This document shows, piece after piece, positions 49,059-57,703 of a DNA stretch of 62,365 nt. The stretch is from assembly GCA_964397525.1 (NCBI GenBank), contig CAYNIY010000005.1, positions 1 to 62,365 on the forward strand, given 5' to 3'. The stretch's first letter is position 1. Every line of letters starts with the position of its first letter. Source of the stretch: Syntrophopropionicum sp964397525. Its GTDB lineage: Bacteria; Bacillota; Desulfotomaculia; Desulfotomaculales; Pelotomaculaceae. The position numbers and the translations under genes are program-made. A model generated the notes under the pieces. It searched no databases. It saw only the letters and a list, made by a program, of their open reading frames with translations, and was not told the DNA's origin.

Positions 49059-49335
49059 CTATGACATCAACACGCCTGTAAATCGCTTTGCTGTTCGCAC
49101 TCTACTTCTTAGAGCATCCAGTTTTCCGTTTTCCAGACAGTCTTCATTTGCATACGCAGCAACAAGCTCTCCAAGAAATATAGTAAAATCAAATATATGA
49201 ATAGTCTGTATTACCAAACAAAGGTAATTTACAGGGCATTCTTTTATCAGTGGTGCATTTCCTGCTCATCATAAAAAGATTCAAAAACCTGAGATTTATC
49301 TACTTCATTTACCGGATACGGTTCCGCAAAACAAA
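49059..49335 (-). pseudogene. Decayed flavin reductase-like (flavoredoxin) gene
   Basis: On the minus strand the fragments VDKSQVFESFYDE, then NAPLIKECPVNYLCLVIQT and FDFTIFLGELVAAYANEDCL can be read in order, but in different frames. At least two frameshifts are needed, one after TVSGK and one near 49262. This is the C-terminal half of an FMN-binding flavin reductase with the ECPVN and EDCL-x-x-GK-x-D motifs. The FMN-binding N-terminal half is missing. It ends at a degenerate RAYT repeat (49338-49370), which may mark the break. Confidence 0.75.
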
Positions 49336-49337
49336 TG

Positions 49338-49370
49338 CTGCAGGAGAACCATCCCCGTGTACCACTTGTG
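49338..49370. repeat. Degenerate RAYT-associated palindrome R13
   Basis: CAGGAGAACCATCCCCGTG core with poor arms. It lies just after the ABC exporter stop and at the broken end of the flavin reductase remnant. Confidence 0.6.
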
Positions 49371-49377
49371 GATAAAT

Positions 49378-51315
49378 TTAAGCAATAGCGGGGCCGGCGA
49401 ACTGGCTGTTATAAAGCTCGGCGTAGAAGCCGCCCCTGGTCATAAGTTCACTGTGGCTGCCCTGCTCAATAATGGCGCCCTGGTTCATCACCAGGATCAG
49501 GTCGGCATCACGGATCGTTGAGAGCCTGTGGGCGATGACAAAGCTGGTCCTGTCCTTCATCAGGGTCACCATCGCCTTCTTGATCAGCACCTCTGTTCTG
49601 GTGTCAACATTGCTGGTGGCCTCATCCAGGATGAGGATCGCCGGGTCGGCCAGGATGGCGCGGGCGATGGTCAGCAGCTGTTTCTGACCCTGCGAGATAT
49701 TGGAGGCCTCTTCGTTCAGGACGGTGTCATAGCCGTCCGGCAGGGTTTTGATGAAGTGATCGGCGTTGGCAGCTACAGCCGCATTGATAACCTCTTCCTC
49801 GGTTGCTCCCTCCCGGCCGTAAGCGATATTTTCCCTGATGGTGCCGTTAAAGAGCCAGGTATCCTGCAGCACCATGCCAAACAGCGTGCGCAGGTCCCCG
49901 CGCTTGATATCCCTGATATCCACACCGTCAACAGTGATCCGGCCGCCCTGCACCTCGTAGAAACGCATGATTAAATTGACCAGGGTCGTTTTGCCCGCTC
50001 CCGTCGGCCCGACGATGGCGATTGTGCTTCCTGCCCTGACATCGATGCTGAGGTCGTCCATCAGCAGGGCGTCTTCCTTGTAACCGAACCTGACGTGCTC
50101 AAACCTGACCCTGCCCTGCGGGAACTCGATCACTTTGGCATCATCCCTGTCCGGTTCTTGTTCCTCCTCATTCAGGATCTCGAACACCCGCTCCGCGGAG
50201 GCGACTGTGGACTGCAGCACGTTGGTTATGTTGGCCACCTGGATGATCGGCTGGGTGAACATCCTGGTATATTGAATGAAAGCCTGGATATCACCCAGCT
50301 CGATTTTCTTTTTTGCCACCATCAAGCCGCCGGCGACACAGATCACCACGTACCCAATATTATTGACAAAGTTCAAGGCCGGGAAAATAATGCCGGACAT
50401 AAACTGCGCTTTCCAGCCCACCCCGTACAATCTCTCGTTGATTCCCCTGAACTTCTCTACGGAATCTTCCTCGTGGCCGAAGACTTTTACAATTTTATGC
50501 CCCCCGTACATTTCCTCAACATGGCCATTCAGCTCACCGATGCATTTCTGCTGTTCCGCAAAATACTTCTGGGAATTCTTTGCCACCACCACCGTGATCA
50601 GCATGCTGGCGGGTAGTGTGACGAGTGCGATCAGTGTCATCAGGGGGCTGATGGTCAGCATCATGATCAGGATCCCGACGACAGTAATCAAAGAAGTGAT
50701 CAGCTGGGTCAGGCTCTGCTGCAGCGTCGTTGCGATGTTGTCCATATCATTCGTGACCCTGCTTAGGATTTCGCCGTAAGTGCGCTGGTCGAAATATTTA
50801 AGCGGCAGGCGGTCCAGCTTATCTTTGACGTCGTTGCGCATCCGGTAAACAGTATCCTGGGACACGCTCGACATAATGTAGCCCATGACATAAGTGCATA
50901 AGGCACTGATGGCGTAAAGCGCCACCAGCAGCAGCAGGATCTTCCCAATGTAGCCAAAATCAAAGCCCGGTATGGTCTGTCTTTTCAGCTCATTTATGAC
51001 CTCCAGCGGCATTTTTTCCTCGATCGCATTATAAAGCTGGATAAAATAAGCATACCTGGCCAATACCCCATCAGCCAGTTTGGTAATGGCTTTCCCCATG
51101 ATCTTGGGGCCGACAATTGAGAAAACAGTACTCGCGACTGACAGAAAAAAGACCAGAATGAGGCTGGATTTCTCCGGCTTCAGGTATTGGACCAATTTCA
51201 TCAGGGTACCGCGGAAATCCTTTGCTTTTTCGACCGGCCGCCCCATCATGGGGCCGCCGCCCATTGGCCCCCTGGGGCCCGGACCGGCAGGTTTTTGTGT
51301 TTTTTGTTCACTCAT
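49378..51315 (-). CDS. ABC multidrug exporter half-transporter (second subunit)
   Basis: 645 aa. A Pro/Gly-rich N-terminal extension (PAGPGPRGPMGGGPMMGRPVEKAKDFRG) is followed by six membrane helices and an ABC domain with Walker A GPTGAGKTT, signature ISQGQKQLLTIARAI and Walker B ILILDEATSNVD. It pairs with the next upstream gene to form a heterodimer like BmrCD/TM287-288 (YfiB-YfiC class). Its ATPase site keeps a normal catalytic Glu (LDEATS). The start at 51315 is 4 bp after the partner stop. The extended frame to 51357 overlaps the partner gene. Substrate unknown. Confidence 0.9.
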   Translation of the reverse strand: MSEQKTQKPAGPGPRGPMGGGPMMGRPVEKAKDFRGTLMKLVQYLKPEKSSLILVFFLSVASTVFSIVGPKIMGKAITKLADGVLARYAYFIQLYNAIEEKMPLEVINELKRQTIPGFDFGYIGKILLLLVALYAISALCTYVMGYIMSSVSQDTVYRMRNDVKDKLDRLPLKYFDQRTYGEILSRVTNDMDNIATTLQQSLTQLITSLITVVGILIMMLTISPLMTLIALVTLPASMLITVVVAKNSQKYFAEQQKCIGELNGHVEEMYGGHKIVKVFGHEEDSVEKFRGINERLYGVGWKAQFMSGIIFPALNFVNNIGYVVICVAGGLMVAKKKIELGDIQAFIQYTRMFTQPIIQVANITNVLQSTVASAERVFEILNEEEQEPDRDDAKVIEFPQGRVRFEHVRFGYKEDALLMDDLSIDVRAGSTIAIVGPTGAGKTTLVNLIMRFYEVQGGRITVDGVDIRDIKRGDLRTLFGMVLQDTWLFNGTIRENIAYGREGATEEEVINAAVAANADHFIKTLPDGYDTVLNEEASNISQGQKQLLTIARAILADPAILILDEATSNVDTRTEVLIKKAMVTLMKDRTSFVIAHRLSTIRDADLILVMNQGAIIEQGSHSELMTRGGFYAELYNSQFAGPAIA

Positions 51316-51319
51316 ACCG

Positions 51320-53047
51320 TCACGCAATCTCCTCTTCAGACAGTTGGGAGAATACAATCTCGCGGTAAACTACACAGGAATCCATCAGTTCCTTGTGCCT
51401 GCCCATGCCGACAATCCGCCCTTTGTCCAGGACGATAATCCGGTCTGCATCCATCACCGTGCCCACCCTCTGGGCAATAATGATCACCGTAGACGCAGTG
51501 GTCTCTTTTTTAAGCGCTGCCCGCAGCCGGGCGTCGGTCTTGAAGTCAAGAGCGGAAAAGCTGTCATCCAGGATATAGATGCCGGGCCGCCGGACCAGCG
51601 CGCGGGCGATCGAAAGCCTCTGTTTCTGCCCGCCGGACAGGTTCGTCCCACCCTGGGCGATCTGAGATTCATAGCCATCTTTCATCGCGTTGATGAATTC
51701 GCTGGCCTGGGCGACTTCCGCCGCACGGGTGATTTCTTCGTCGGTCGCGTCGGGTTTGCCGTAACGGATGTTGTCCGCAACAGTGCCGCTGAAAAGGACC
51801 GGGCTCTGCGGTACAAAACCAATTTTAGCCCTGAGCTTTTTCTGGCTCATCTGCCGCACATCCACACCATCGACCCGGACCGCGCCGCTGTCGACATCAT
51901 AGAAACGTGGGATCAGGTTGATCAGGGTGGACTTGCCCGAGCCTGTGCCGCCGATAATAGCCGTCACTTCGCCGGGTGTGGCGGCGAAAGTGATATTGCT
52001 GATAGCAGGCAGCTCGGCGCCGGGGTAGCTGAAGGTAACATCCTGAAATTCCACAAAGCCTTTTTGGATGCCAGGTACGATGCTCTGCGGCGGGTCTTTA
52101 ATCCCGGACTCCATGTCCAGCACTTCGTTGATCCGGAGTGCTGACGCCTGTGCTCTCGGCACCATGACAAACATTATGGTCACCATGATGATGGAGAACA
52201 TGACCTGCATTGCGTACTGGATAAACGCCATCATGTCCCCCACCTGCATGATATTCTGGCTGATGCGGATGCCGCCAAACCAGATGATCGCGAGCGAGGT
52301 CAAATTCATGATGATGATCATAGCCGGCTGGATCAGCGCCATAATTTTATTCACTTTTATAGCGTTATCAGCCAGATCACGGTTGGCATCCTTGAACCGC
52401 CTGCTCTCGCTATCCAGCCTGTTGAAAGCCCTGATCACCCTGATGCCGGTAAGGTTTTCGCGCAGGACCAGGTTAACCCGGTCCAGTTTGATCTGCATGG
52501 CTTTAAACAGGGGCACGATCACTTTGGCGAGGCTGCCAATCATCAGCAGCATTACAGGCAGCACCACGGCCAGAATCAAAGTTAATTGCTGATCCTTGGA
52601 ATAGGCCATGATGATGCCGCCAATGCACATGATCGGGGCATAGACCATAAAGCGCAGGCCCATTACCACCAGGGTCTGCACCTGGGTAACATCATTGGTG
52701 GTCCTGTTGATCAGGGAAGCGGTTCCGATCTGATCGAATTCATGCAGGGAGTAGCTCTCCACGCGTGAAAATACTGAATCCCGGATATCCCGGCCCAAGC
52801 CCACCCCAAGTATTGCAGACAGGTAACTGCCCACAATGGAGCAAAAGCTGCTCACCAGCGCCACGAGAAGCATATAGGCCCCAAATTTCCAGATGTAGCC
52901 GGTGTCACCCTTCATCATGCCGTTGTTGACGACCTCCGCCATCAGCGTGGGGAGAGACAGTTCTGCGATCGACTGGGCAAAGAGAAACAATAAAACCCAG
53001 AATAACTCCCAGCGATATGGTTTTAAAAATCGAAATAATTTAACCAT
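51320..53047 (-). CDS. ABC multidrug exporter half-transporter (first subunit)
   Basis: 575 aa with six membrane helices and an ABC domain: Walker A GGTGSGKST, signature NLSGGQKQRLSIARAL, Walker B IYILDDSFSALD. The residue after Walker B is Asp (LDDSFS) in place of the catalytic Glu, giving the degenerate site seen in one half of heterodimeric exporters. The other half, encoded next, has the functional Glu. Upstream are two HlyD-type adaptors and a MarR regulator in the same direction, so this forms one export operon. GGAGATTG precedes the ATG. Confidence 0.9.
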   Translation of the reverse strand: MVKLFRFLKPYRWELFWVLLFLFAQSIAELSLPTLMAEVVNNGMMKGDTGYIWKFGAYMLLVALVSSFCSIVGSYLSAILGVGLGRDIRDSVFSRVESYSLHEFDQIGTASLINRTTNDVTQVQTLVVMGLRFMVYAPIMCIGGIIMAYSKDQQLTLILAVVLPVMLLMIGSLAKVIVPLFKAMQIKLDRVNLVLRENLTGIRVIRAFNRLDSESRRFKDANRDLADNAIKVNKIMALIQPAMIIIMNLTSLAIIWFGGIRISQNIMQVGDMMAFIQYAMQVMFSIIMVTIMFVMVPRAQASALRINEVLDMESGIKDPPQSIVPGIQKGFVEFQDVTFSYPGAELPAISNITFAATPGEVTAIIGGTGSGKSTLINLIPRFYDVDSGAVRVDGVDVRQMSQKKLRAKIGFVPQSPVLFSGTVADNIRYGKPDATDEEITRAAEVAQASEFINAMKDGYESQIAQGGTNLSGGQKQRLSIARALVRRPGIYILDDSFSALDFKTDARLRAALKKETTASTVIIIAQRVGTVMDADRIIVLDKGRIVGMGRHKELMDSCVVYREIVFSQLSEEEIA

Positions 53048-53076
53048 CTATATTTCAATCTCCACTTGTTGTCACG

Positions 53077-54222
53077 TTAGTTGACTGTTACCGGTGTTTT
53101 GTCGGTGAGCGCACTGACATTGGTGACTGCAACCTGCTCCCCGGAGTTGAGCCCCTTAATGATTTGAGCATCCTGATCATTTTTTAAACCGACTTTCACA
53201 ACCCGCTTCGCAACAGTGCTGTCATTAATGACATATACATAGCTCTCCCCGCCGCCCTGCGCAACAGCTGACGCCGGGACCACGATCCCTTTGATCACAG
53301 TACTCACGGCAGCGCGGGCTGACAGCCCGGCCGCAAGGCCGCCGCTGTTGTCTACGGTTATCTCCAAAGGAAATACTTCACCTGTGCTTACTGCAATCGG
53401 CCCCAGGCTTGATATGGTCCCTTTCAGTTTATTATCCGGGTAACTGTCAATGGTGACCTCCATTTCCTGGCCGACTGACAGCAGGGGCAGCAGTTCCTGG
53501 TTGACAGTGCTTTTTAATTTCAGCGTTGAAGTATCGACAATTGAAATCACCGCCACGCCAGTTGAGACAACCTGGCCGACATTCACATTGCGGCTGGTCA
53601 GCAGCCCGTCGATCGGGCTTCTGATGGTGGCACTGTCAATCTGCACCTGGTAATTATTGATATTGGCCAGTGCCGTGCTGATCGCCGCCTGAGCCTGAGC
53701 CTGAGCCGGACCGGCAGCATTTTCATACTGGTACTGCGCAATATTCAGCTTATCCGTGATTTCCTCCAGCTGGCTCTGCGATACCGCACCCGATTCGTAA
53801 AGGATCTTTGTCCGGTCATAAAGTATCCGGGCAGCGTCCAGGTTTATTTTGGCCAGGGCAGCCTGGCTCTGTGCTGACTCCGCTGCTGCTTCTGCGGACT
53901 GCAGGCTGGCCTGGGCCTGCAGCAGCTGGGCGTTCAGTGAATCTGTATCCAGTACGATGAGTATGTCCCCTGCCTTAACCGCACTGCCGACGTTGAAATC
54001 CAATCTGACGACTTTGCCTGTGAATTTACTTGATATATCAACACTCTGCAAGGGCACCAGCACCCCGCTGATCTCCAGCGTTGTCGCCAGTTCCCGGTCA
54101 ACCGCAGTCGCCGCCGTTACCGCTACGGACCTGCTGTCACCCCGGCCGGCGCAGCCGGCAGCAGTCAATAACAGTACTGCTGCCAGGAGCAGCGCCAAAA
54201 TAAATTTAATACGCTTCGCCAT
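53077..54222 (-). CDS. RND/HlyD-type adaptor lipoprotein
   Basis: 381 aa with a signal peptide and lipobox (LLLAAVLLLTAAGCAG), so it is membrane-anchored by lipid. The lipoyl halves (VDISSKFTGKVVRLDFNVGSAVKAGDILIVLD), the coiled coil (about residues 105-185), the second lipoyl part and a beta barrel (TVDNSGGLAAGLSARAAVSTV) are in order. ATG 54222 has AGAAGG upstream. A GTG at 54240 overlaps the previous gene. The adaptor is encoded between a second adaptor and a heterodimeric ABC exporter. Such pairing of ABC exporter and MFP is common in some Clostridia. Confidence 0.87.
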   Translation of the reverse strand: MAKRIKFILALLLAAVLLLTAAGCAGRGDSRSVAVTAATAVDRELATTLEISGVLVPLQSVDISSKFTGKVVRLDFNVGSAVKAGDILIVLDTDSLNAQLLQAQASLQSAEAAAESAQSQAALAKINLDAARILYDRTKILYESGAVSQSQLEEITDKLNIAQYQYENAAGPAQAQAQAAISTALANINNYQVQIDSATIRSPIDGLLTSRNVNVGQVVSTGVAVISIVDTSTLKLKSTVNQELLPLLSVGQEMEVTIDSYPDNKLKGTISSLGPIAVSTGEVFPLEITVDNSGGLAAGLSARAAVSTVIKGIVVPASAVAQGGGESYVYVINDSTVAKRVVKVGLKNDQDAQIIKGLNSGEQVAVTNVSALTDKTPVTVN

Positions 54223-54236
54223 ATAGTAACCTTCTT

Positions 54237-54938
54237 TCACTGTTTAACATGGATCTTAACTGTCGCATTCATCCCGATCATGAGATTCAGGTTTTCAGCG
54301 TTCGTGATGGCAATCTTCACCGGTATCAGCTGGGTAACTTTTGAAAAAGTCCCGCTGGTGTTGAGTGACGGGAACGTGCTGAATGCCGACTGCGTGGCCT
54401 GGCCGATACTCTCGACATATCCGTCAAAGGTTTTATCTGAGTAAGCGTCAATGCTGATGTTTACCTTTTGGCCCTGTCTGATCCTGGTAATATCCGTCTC
54501 CTCGATGTTCGCCTTGACATAAATATGCGAGGTATCCGCAATAGTGGCGATCTCCATACCGGGCGAAATGACCTGGCCGATGACCACATTTGACAGCACT
54601 ATTTTACCTTCAATCGGCGATTTGATATCCGCTTTTGAGATCATGGTATCCGCTGAGCTGGCCATTGTTTGTGCATTCATCGCAGTGCTCGTCACTGCCA
54701 TGCTGAGATCCTGCTTGCCAAGCACCTGCCCGGACCTGACGTAGTCCCCTTCTTTGACATCCCATTCCTTTAATTTACCGGTCACCTCCGGCGTCAGTGT
54801 AATATAATCGGCAGTGACCTGGGCATTTTCCGTGGTGAAGTAGTAAACACTATCGTAAACATAATAAGAAATCCCCGCCACACCGCAGACAAGGGTGACT
54901 GCCGCCAGGATCAGCAGTATTTTTTTCAGGTTTTTCAT
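54237..54938 (-). CDS. Small HlyD/EmrA-like adaptor
   Basis: 233 aa. An N-terminal membrane anchor (KILLILAAVTLVCGVAGISYYVYDS) is followed by the EmrA-like start of the lipoyl domain (YFTTENAQVTADYITLTPEVTGKLKEWDVKEGDYVRSGQVLG). The coiled coil is almost absent (only about 20 residues, TAMNAQTMASSADTM), then the second lipoyl half and beta barrel. It is thus a short-hairpin adaptor that cannot reach a tunnel protein. ATG 54938 has AGGTGGTC. It sits between the MarR gene and the longer adaptor. Confidence 0.86.
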   Translation of the reverse strand: MKNLKKILLILAAVTLVCGVAGISYYVYDSVYYFTTENAQVTADYITLTPEVTGKLKEWDVKEGDYVRSGQVLGKQDLSMAVTSTAMNAQTMASSADTMISKADIKSPIEGKIVLSNVVIGQVISPGMEIATIADTSHIYVKANIEETDITRIRQGQKVNISIDAYSDKTFDGYVESIGQATQSAFSTFPSLNTSGTFSKVTQLIPVKIAITNAENLNLMIGMNATVKIHVKQ

Positions 54939-54970
54939 TGACTGACCACCTTTTTGGTTTTTGGATTTAT
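54939..54970 (-). promoter_or_regulatory. Short spacer between marR and the small adaptor
   Basis: Only 32 bp, containing the AGGTGGTC ribosome site. There is no room for a separate promoter and terminator, which supports co-transcription of marR with the exporter genes. Confidence 0.5.
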
Positions 54971-55234
54971 TCAATTCATATTTTTGAGGATATCCTGGAT
55001 CCTTTTCAGCATCTGCTGCAGATCATCCAGTTCCGCATCAGTGAGCGCTTTCAGCTTTTGTTCAAGATCCAGCCTGATTTCCGCAATTAATTCATCAACT
55101 GTATTTCTGCCTTTTTCAGTTACTTCTATACGCACGACACGCCGGTCATATTCATCTGCTTTTCTGATCAGCAGGCCCTGCTCGATAAGTTTATAAACAA
55201 GGGGTGTAAGCTGCTGTTTTGATATCTGCATTTC
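54971..55234 (-). CDS. MarR-family regulator, C-terminal part only
   Basis: 87 codons to the stop. They contain the recognition region ISKQQLTPLVYKLIEQGLLIRKADEYDRRVVRIEVTEKG, with the MarR wing D-x-R-x-x-x-x-x-T-x-x-G, and the C-terminal dimer helices. The N-terminal half is in the gap. It is the first known gene of the HlyD-ABC export operon and probably its repressor. The reading frame joins by chance through the N run to a GGDEF/HD-GYP gene. These are two different genes. Confidence 0.85.
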   Translation of the reverse strand, partial: EMQISKQQLTPLVYKLIEQGLLIRKADEYDRRVVRIEVTEKGRNTVDELIAEIRLDLEQKLKALTDAELDDLQQMLKRIQDILKNMN

Positions 55235-55334
55235 NNNNNNNNNNNNNNNNNNNNNNNNNNNNNNNNNNNNNNNNNNNNNNNNNNNNNNNNNNNNNNNNNN
55301 NNNNNNNNNNNNNNNNNNNNNNNNNNNNNNNNNN
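55235..55334. other. Assembly gap (100 N)
   Basis: Exactly 100 N between an HD-GYP gene and a MarR gene. Its true length is unknown. At least the end of one gene and the start of another are missing. Confidence 0.99.
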
Positions 55335-57703
55335 CACCTGGCCAGCAGCGGTATGTTGTCACCCTTCAGGCCCCTGGGATAGCCTTTTCCGTCCCACCTC
55401 TCATGGTGCCCGATTACAGCCGGTACGACGTGGTTCATGGAAGGCAGGTGCTTGATAATGGTAATAGACATTTCCACGTGCTTCTTGATGATGCAGTATT
55501 CTTCGCTGGTCAGCCGGCCCGTTTTGGTAAGTATGTTTTCCGGTATGCCTATCTTCCCTACATCGTGCAGCAGAGCCGCTTCCCTGATGATTTCCAGGTG
55601 CGATTTGTCCAGACCGAGTGAATCTGCCAAATAGGTTGCGTATTCAGCTACTCGCTGTGAATGGCCGAAGGTATAATGGTCCTTGGTGTCGATAGCTGCC
55701 GTCAGGGCATAAATGGTGGCGGCATAAGCAGGTTTGAGCGTGAACGGGTCAACACTGTCGCCTTTTGCATTACCGTTGGTTGCGGGTTTGGGAGTATAAA
55801 TCACAGTCCGGTTTTTGCCGTTGCTTTTCGCAGTATACACAGCCAGGTCCGCCCGCTGCAGCAGTTCCTCGGCATTGGCGGCAGCATGGGGATAGGTGCA
55901 TACGCCGATACTGGCAGTCAGAAACCGCTGTGTCACATCAGCATTTTTGAAAAAGTTACCCTGGATCTCAAGCCTGATGGCTTCAGCCAGATCATAAGCC
56001 CTTTTTGAGTCATAAAAAGGCAGTAAAACAGTAAATTCTTCACCGCCATAGCGGCAGGCAATGCCCTTTTGCCCGACAACCCTCTTGATGATTGCAGCGA
56101 CCGTCTGCAGCGCCTTATCCCCTTCCAAGTGGCCGTAAAGGTCATTATAAAGCTTGAACAAGTCAAGATCGAGCATCAGCAGGGACATCTCGGCTGAACC
56201 GATTTTTGCCACCTGTTCTGCCAGCGCTTTATGAAAAGACCTGTGATTGTGCAGTTTTGTAAGGCTGTCGGTTAAAGCTTCTGCCTTAGCGCTGTTGAAA
56301 AGCCTGGCGTTGTCAAAGGCAACCGCGCTTGATGAACCCAGGTAGGTGAGCAGGTCCAGGTCATCCAGCGTATAAGCGGTCCTGTTATCCTTGCCGGTCA
56401 GCATCAGCATGCCGATTAAATCATTCCTGCTCTTAATCGGGATGATCACTTCGATACCCAGATCGCTGAACATCCTTTTTTCTTTTTCCCACATTGATTT
56501 GAAAAAAGGATGTGAATACAGATCATCTGTGGAAAGGCTGACACCGTTGTTGATGATCCACTTGACAATCGGGTTGTCAAAGGCAATGGCAAAATCCGGT
56601 CTAAATATTTGGGATGAGGTGCTGAATACATAGTAATGCCGCTTTTCTTCATTCTTGATCATAAGCAGTATTTCCCTGGCATGTATAGCTTGCTGTACAG
56701 CTTCAATCAGCTCTGCGGCCATGTCATGCAGGTCCAGTTTGTTCGAAATATTGACGCTGAAGTTTTTCAGCGCCTGGCGCTGGGAATACTCCGCCTTATA
56801 AAACATTTTATCGACCATTTTACAGGTCAGCCTGTACAGCGGCTGATAAACAACAGCTACCAGCAGGGCTGAAATGGTGATAAAGTAAGGAGCTATATCC
56901 TGGTAAATTTCTCCCACTTGTCTTTCAAGATAAAAAACGGTGTACACATAAACAAAGGTGAGGATCGCCGCAAAAAAAGAATAAACAATACCCTTGGTCA
57001 CCACTAAGCGAAGTTCCAGCATGCGGTACTTGTAGATGGCAAATGTAATCAATATGGCGTTGATGAAACATCCCATCACATCCACCGGGTACTTGCCGAT
57101 AGCTGGTATCAGGTTGAAAATTACACCGATGAACATAATCCATACGCCGACTAAAACCAGGCTGACCCGCCCGTATGTAACATTACCGCTGCGCACGCTG
57201 GAAATTACCTTGAATAAAATATCACACATCAAAACAAACGTGAATATATATATCGGGTAAACCGCCGCACCCAGCGTATAGACCAGCTCAACGGATTCAT
57301 ACTGATAACCGCTTGCTGTGGTTATCGTCTCGGTAATCACTGCGGCATCCGTGACCACATAGCCCAGCAGGTTGATTACAATAGCGCCGATGGTCATGGT
57401 TCCCCAGGCAGCGGTATGTAAAATATTCAGAGATTTGGTAAACACAGATATGAAATAATACAGCAGAAACGGGACAGTGACCATGCCCACGACCATGCTC
57501 CTGTCCCAGAAAAGCGGACCTGGATATAACTGCATTTTCATAAACAGCGATGAAGCAGTCCATACAATCAAGGCAGCTAAAAAAAGCATGAAGATGCTGA
57601 TGAGTTTATCCTTTTTGGAGATAGAGAAAAACAACATCAACAGGATATAGCTGGCTAATGCAATTATCGGCATAGCCCAAAAGAATATCTGCAAAAGCGG
57701 CAT
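55335..57703 (-). CDS. Membrane GAF-GGDEF-HD-GYP cyclic-di-GMP protein, C-terminus lost in gap
   Basis: About 790 residues are visible: seven or eight membrane helices (about residues 5-300), a GAF domain (about 325-465), a GGDEF domain with the active form YGGEEF, and an HD-GYP domain with HDVGKIGIP and HHERWDGKGYPRGLKGDNIPLLAR, cut by the gap. It can make c-di-GMP and perhaps degrade it, so it may be a bifunctional switch. The start overlaps the GH3-like stop by one base (TGATG), so it is translationally coupled to an enzyme gene, which is unusual for such regulators. Confidence 0.9.
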
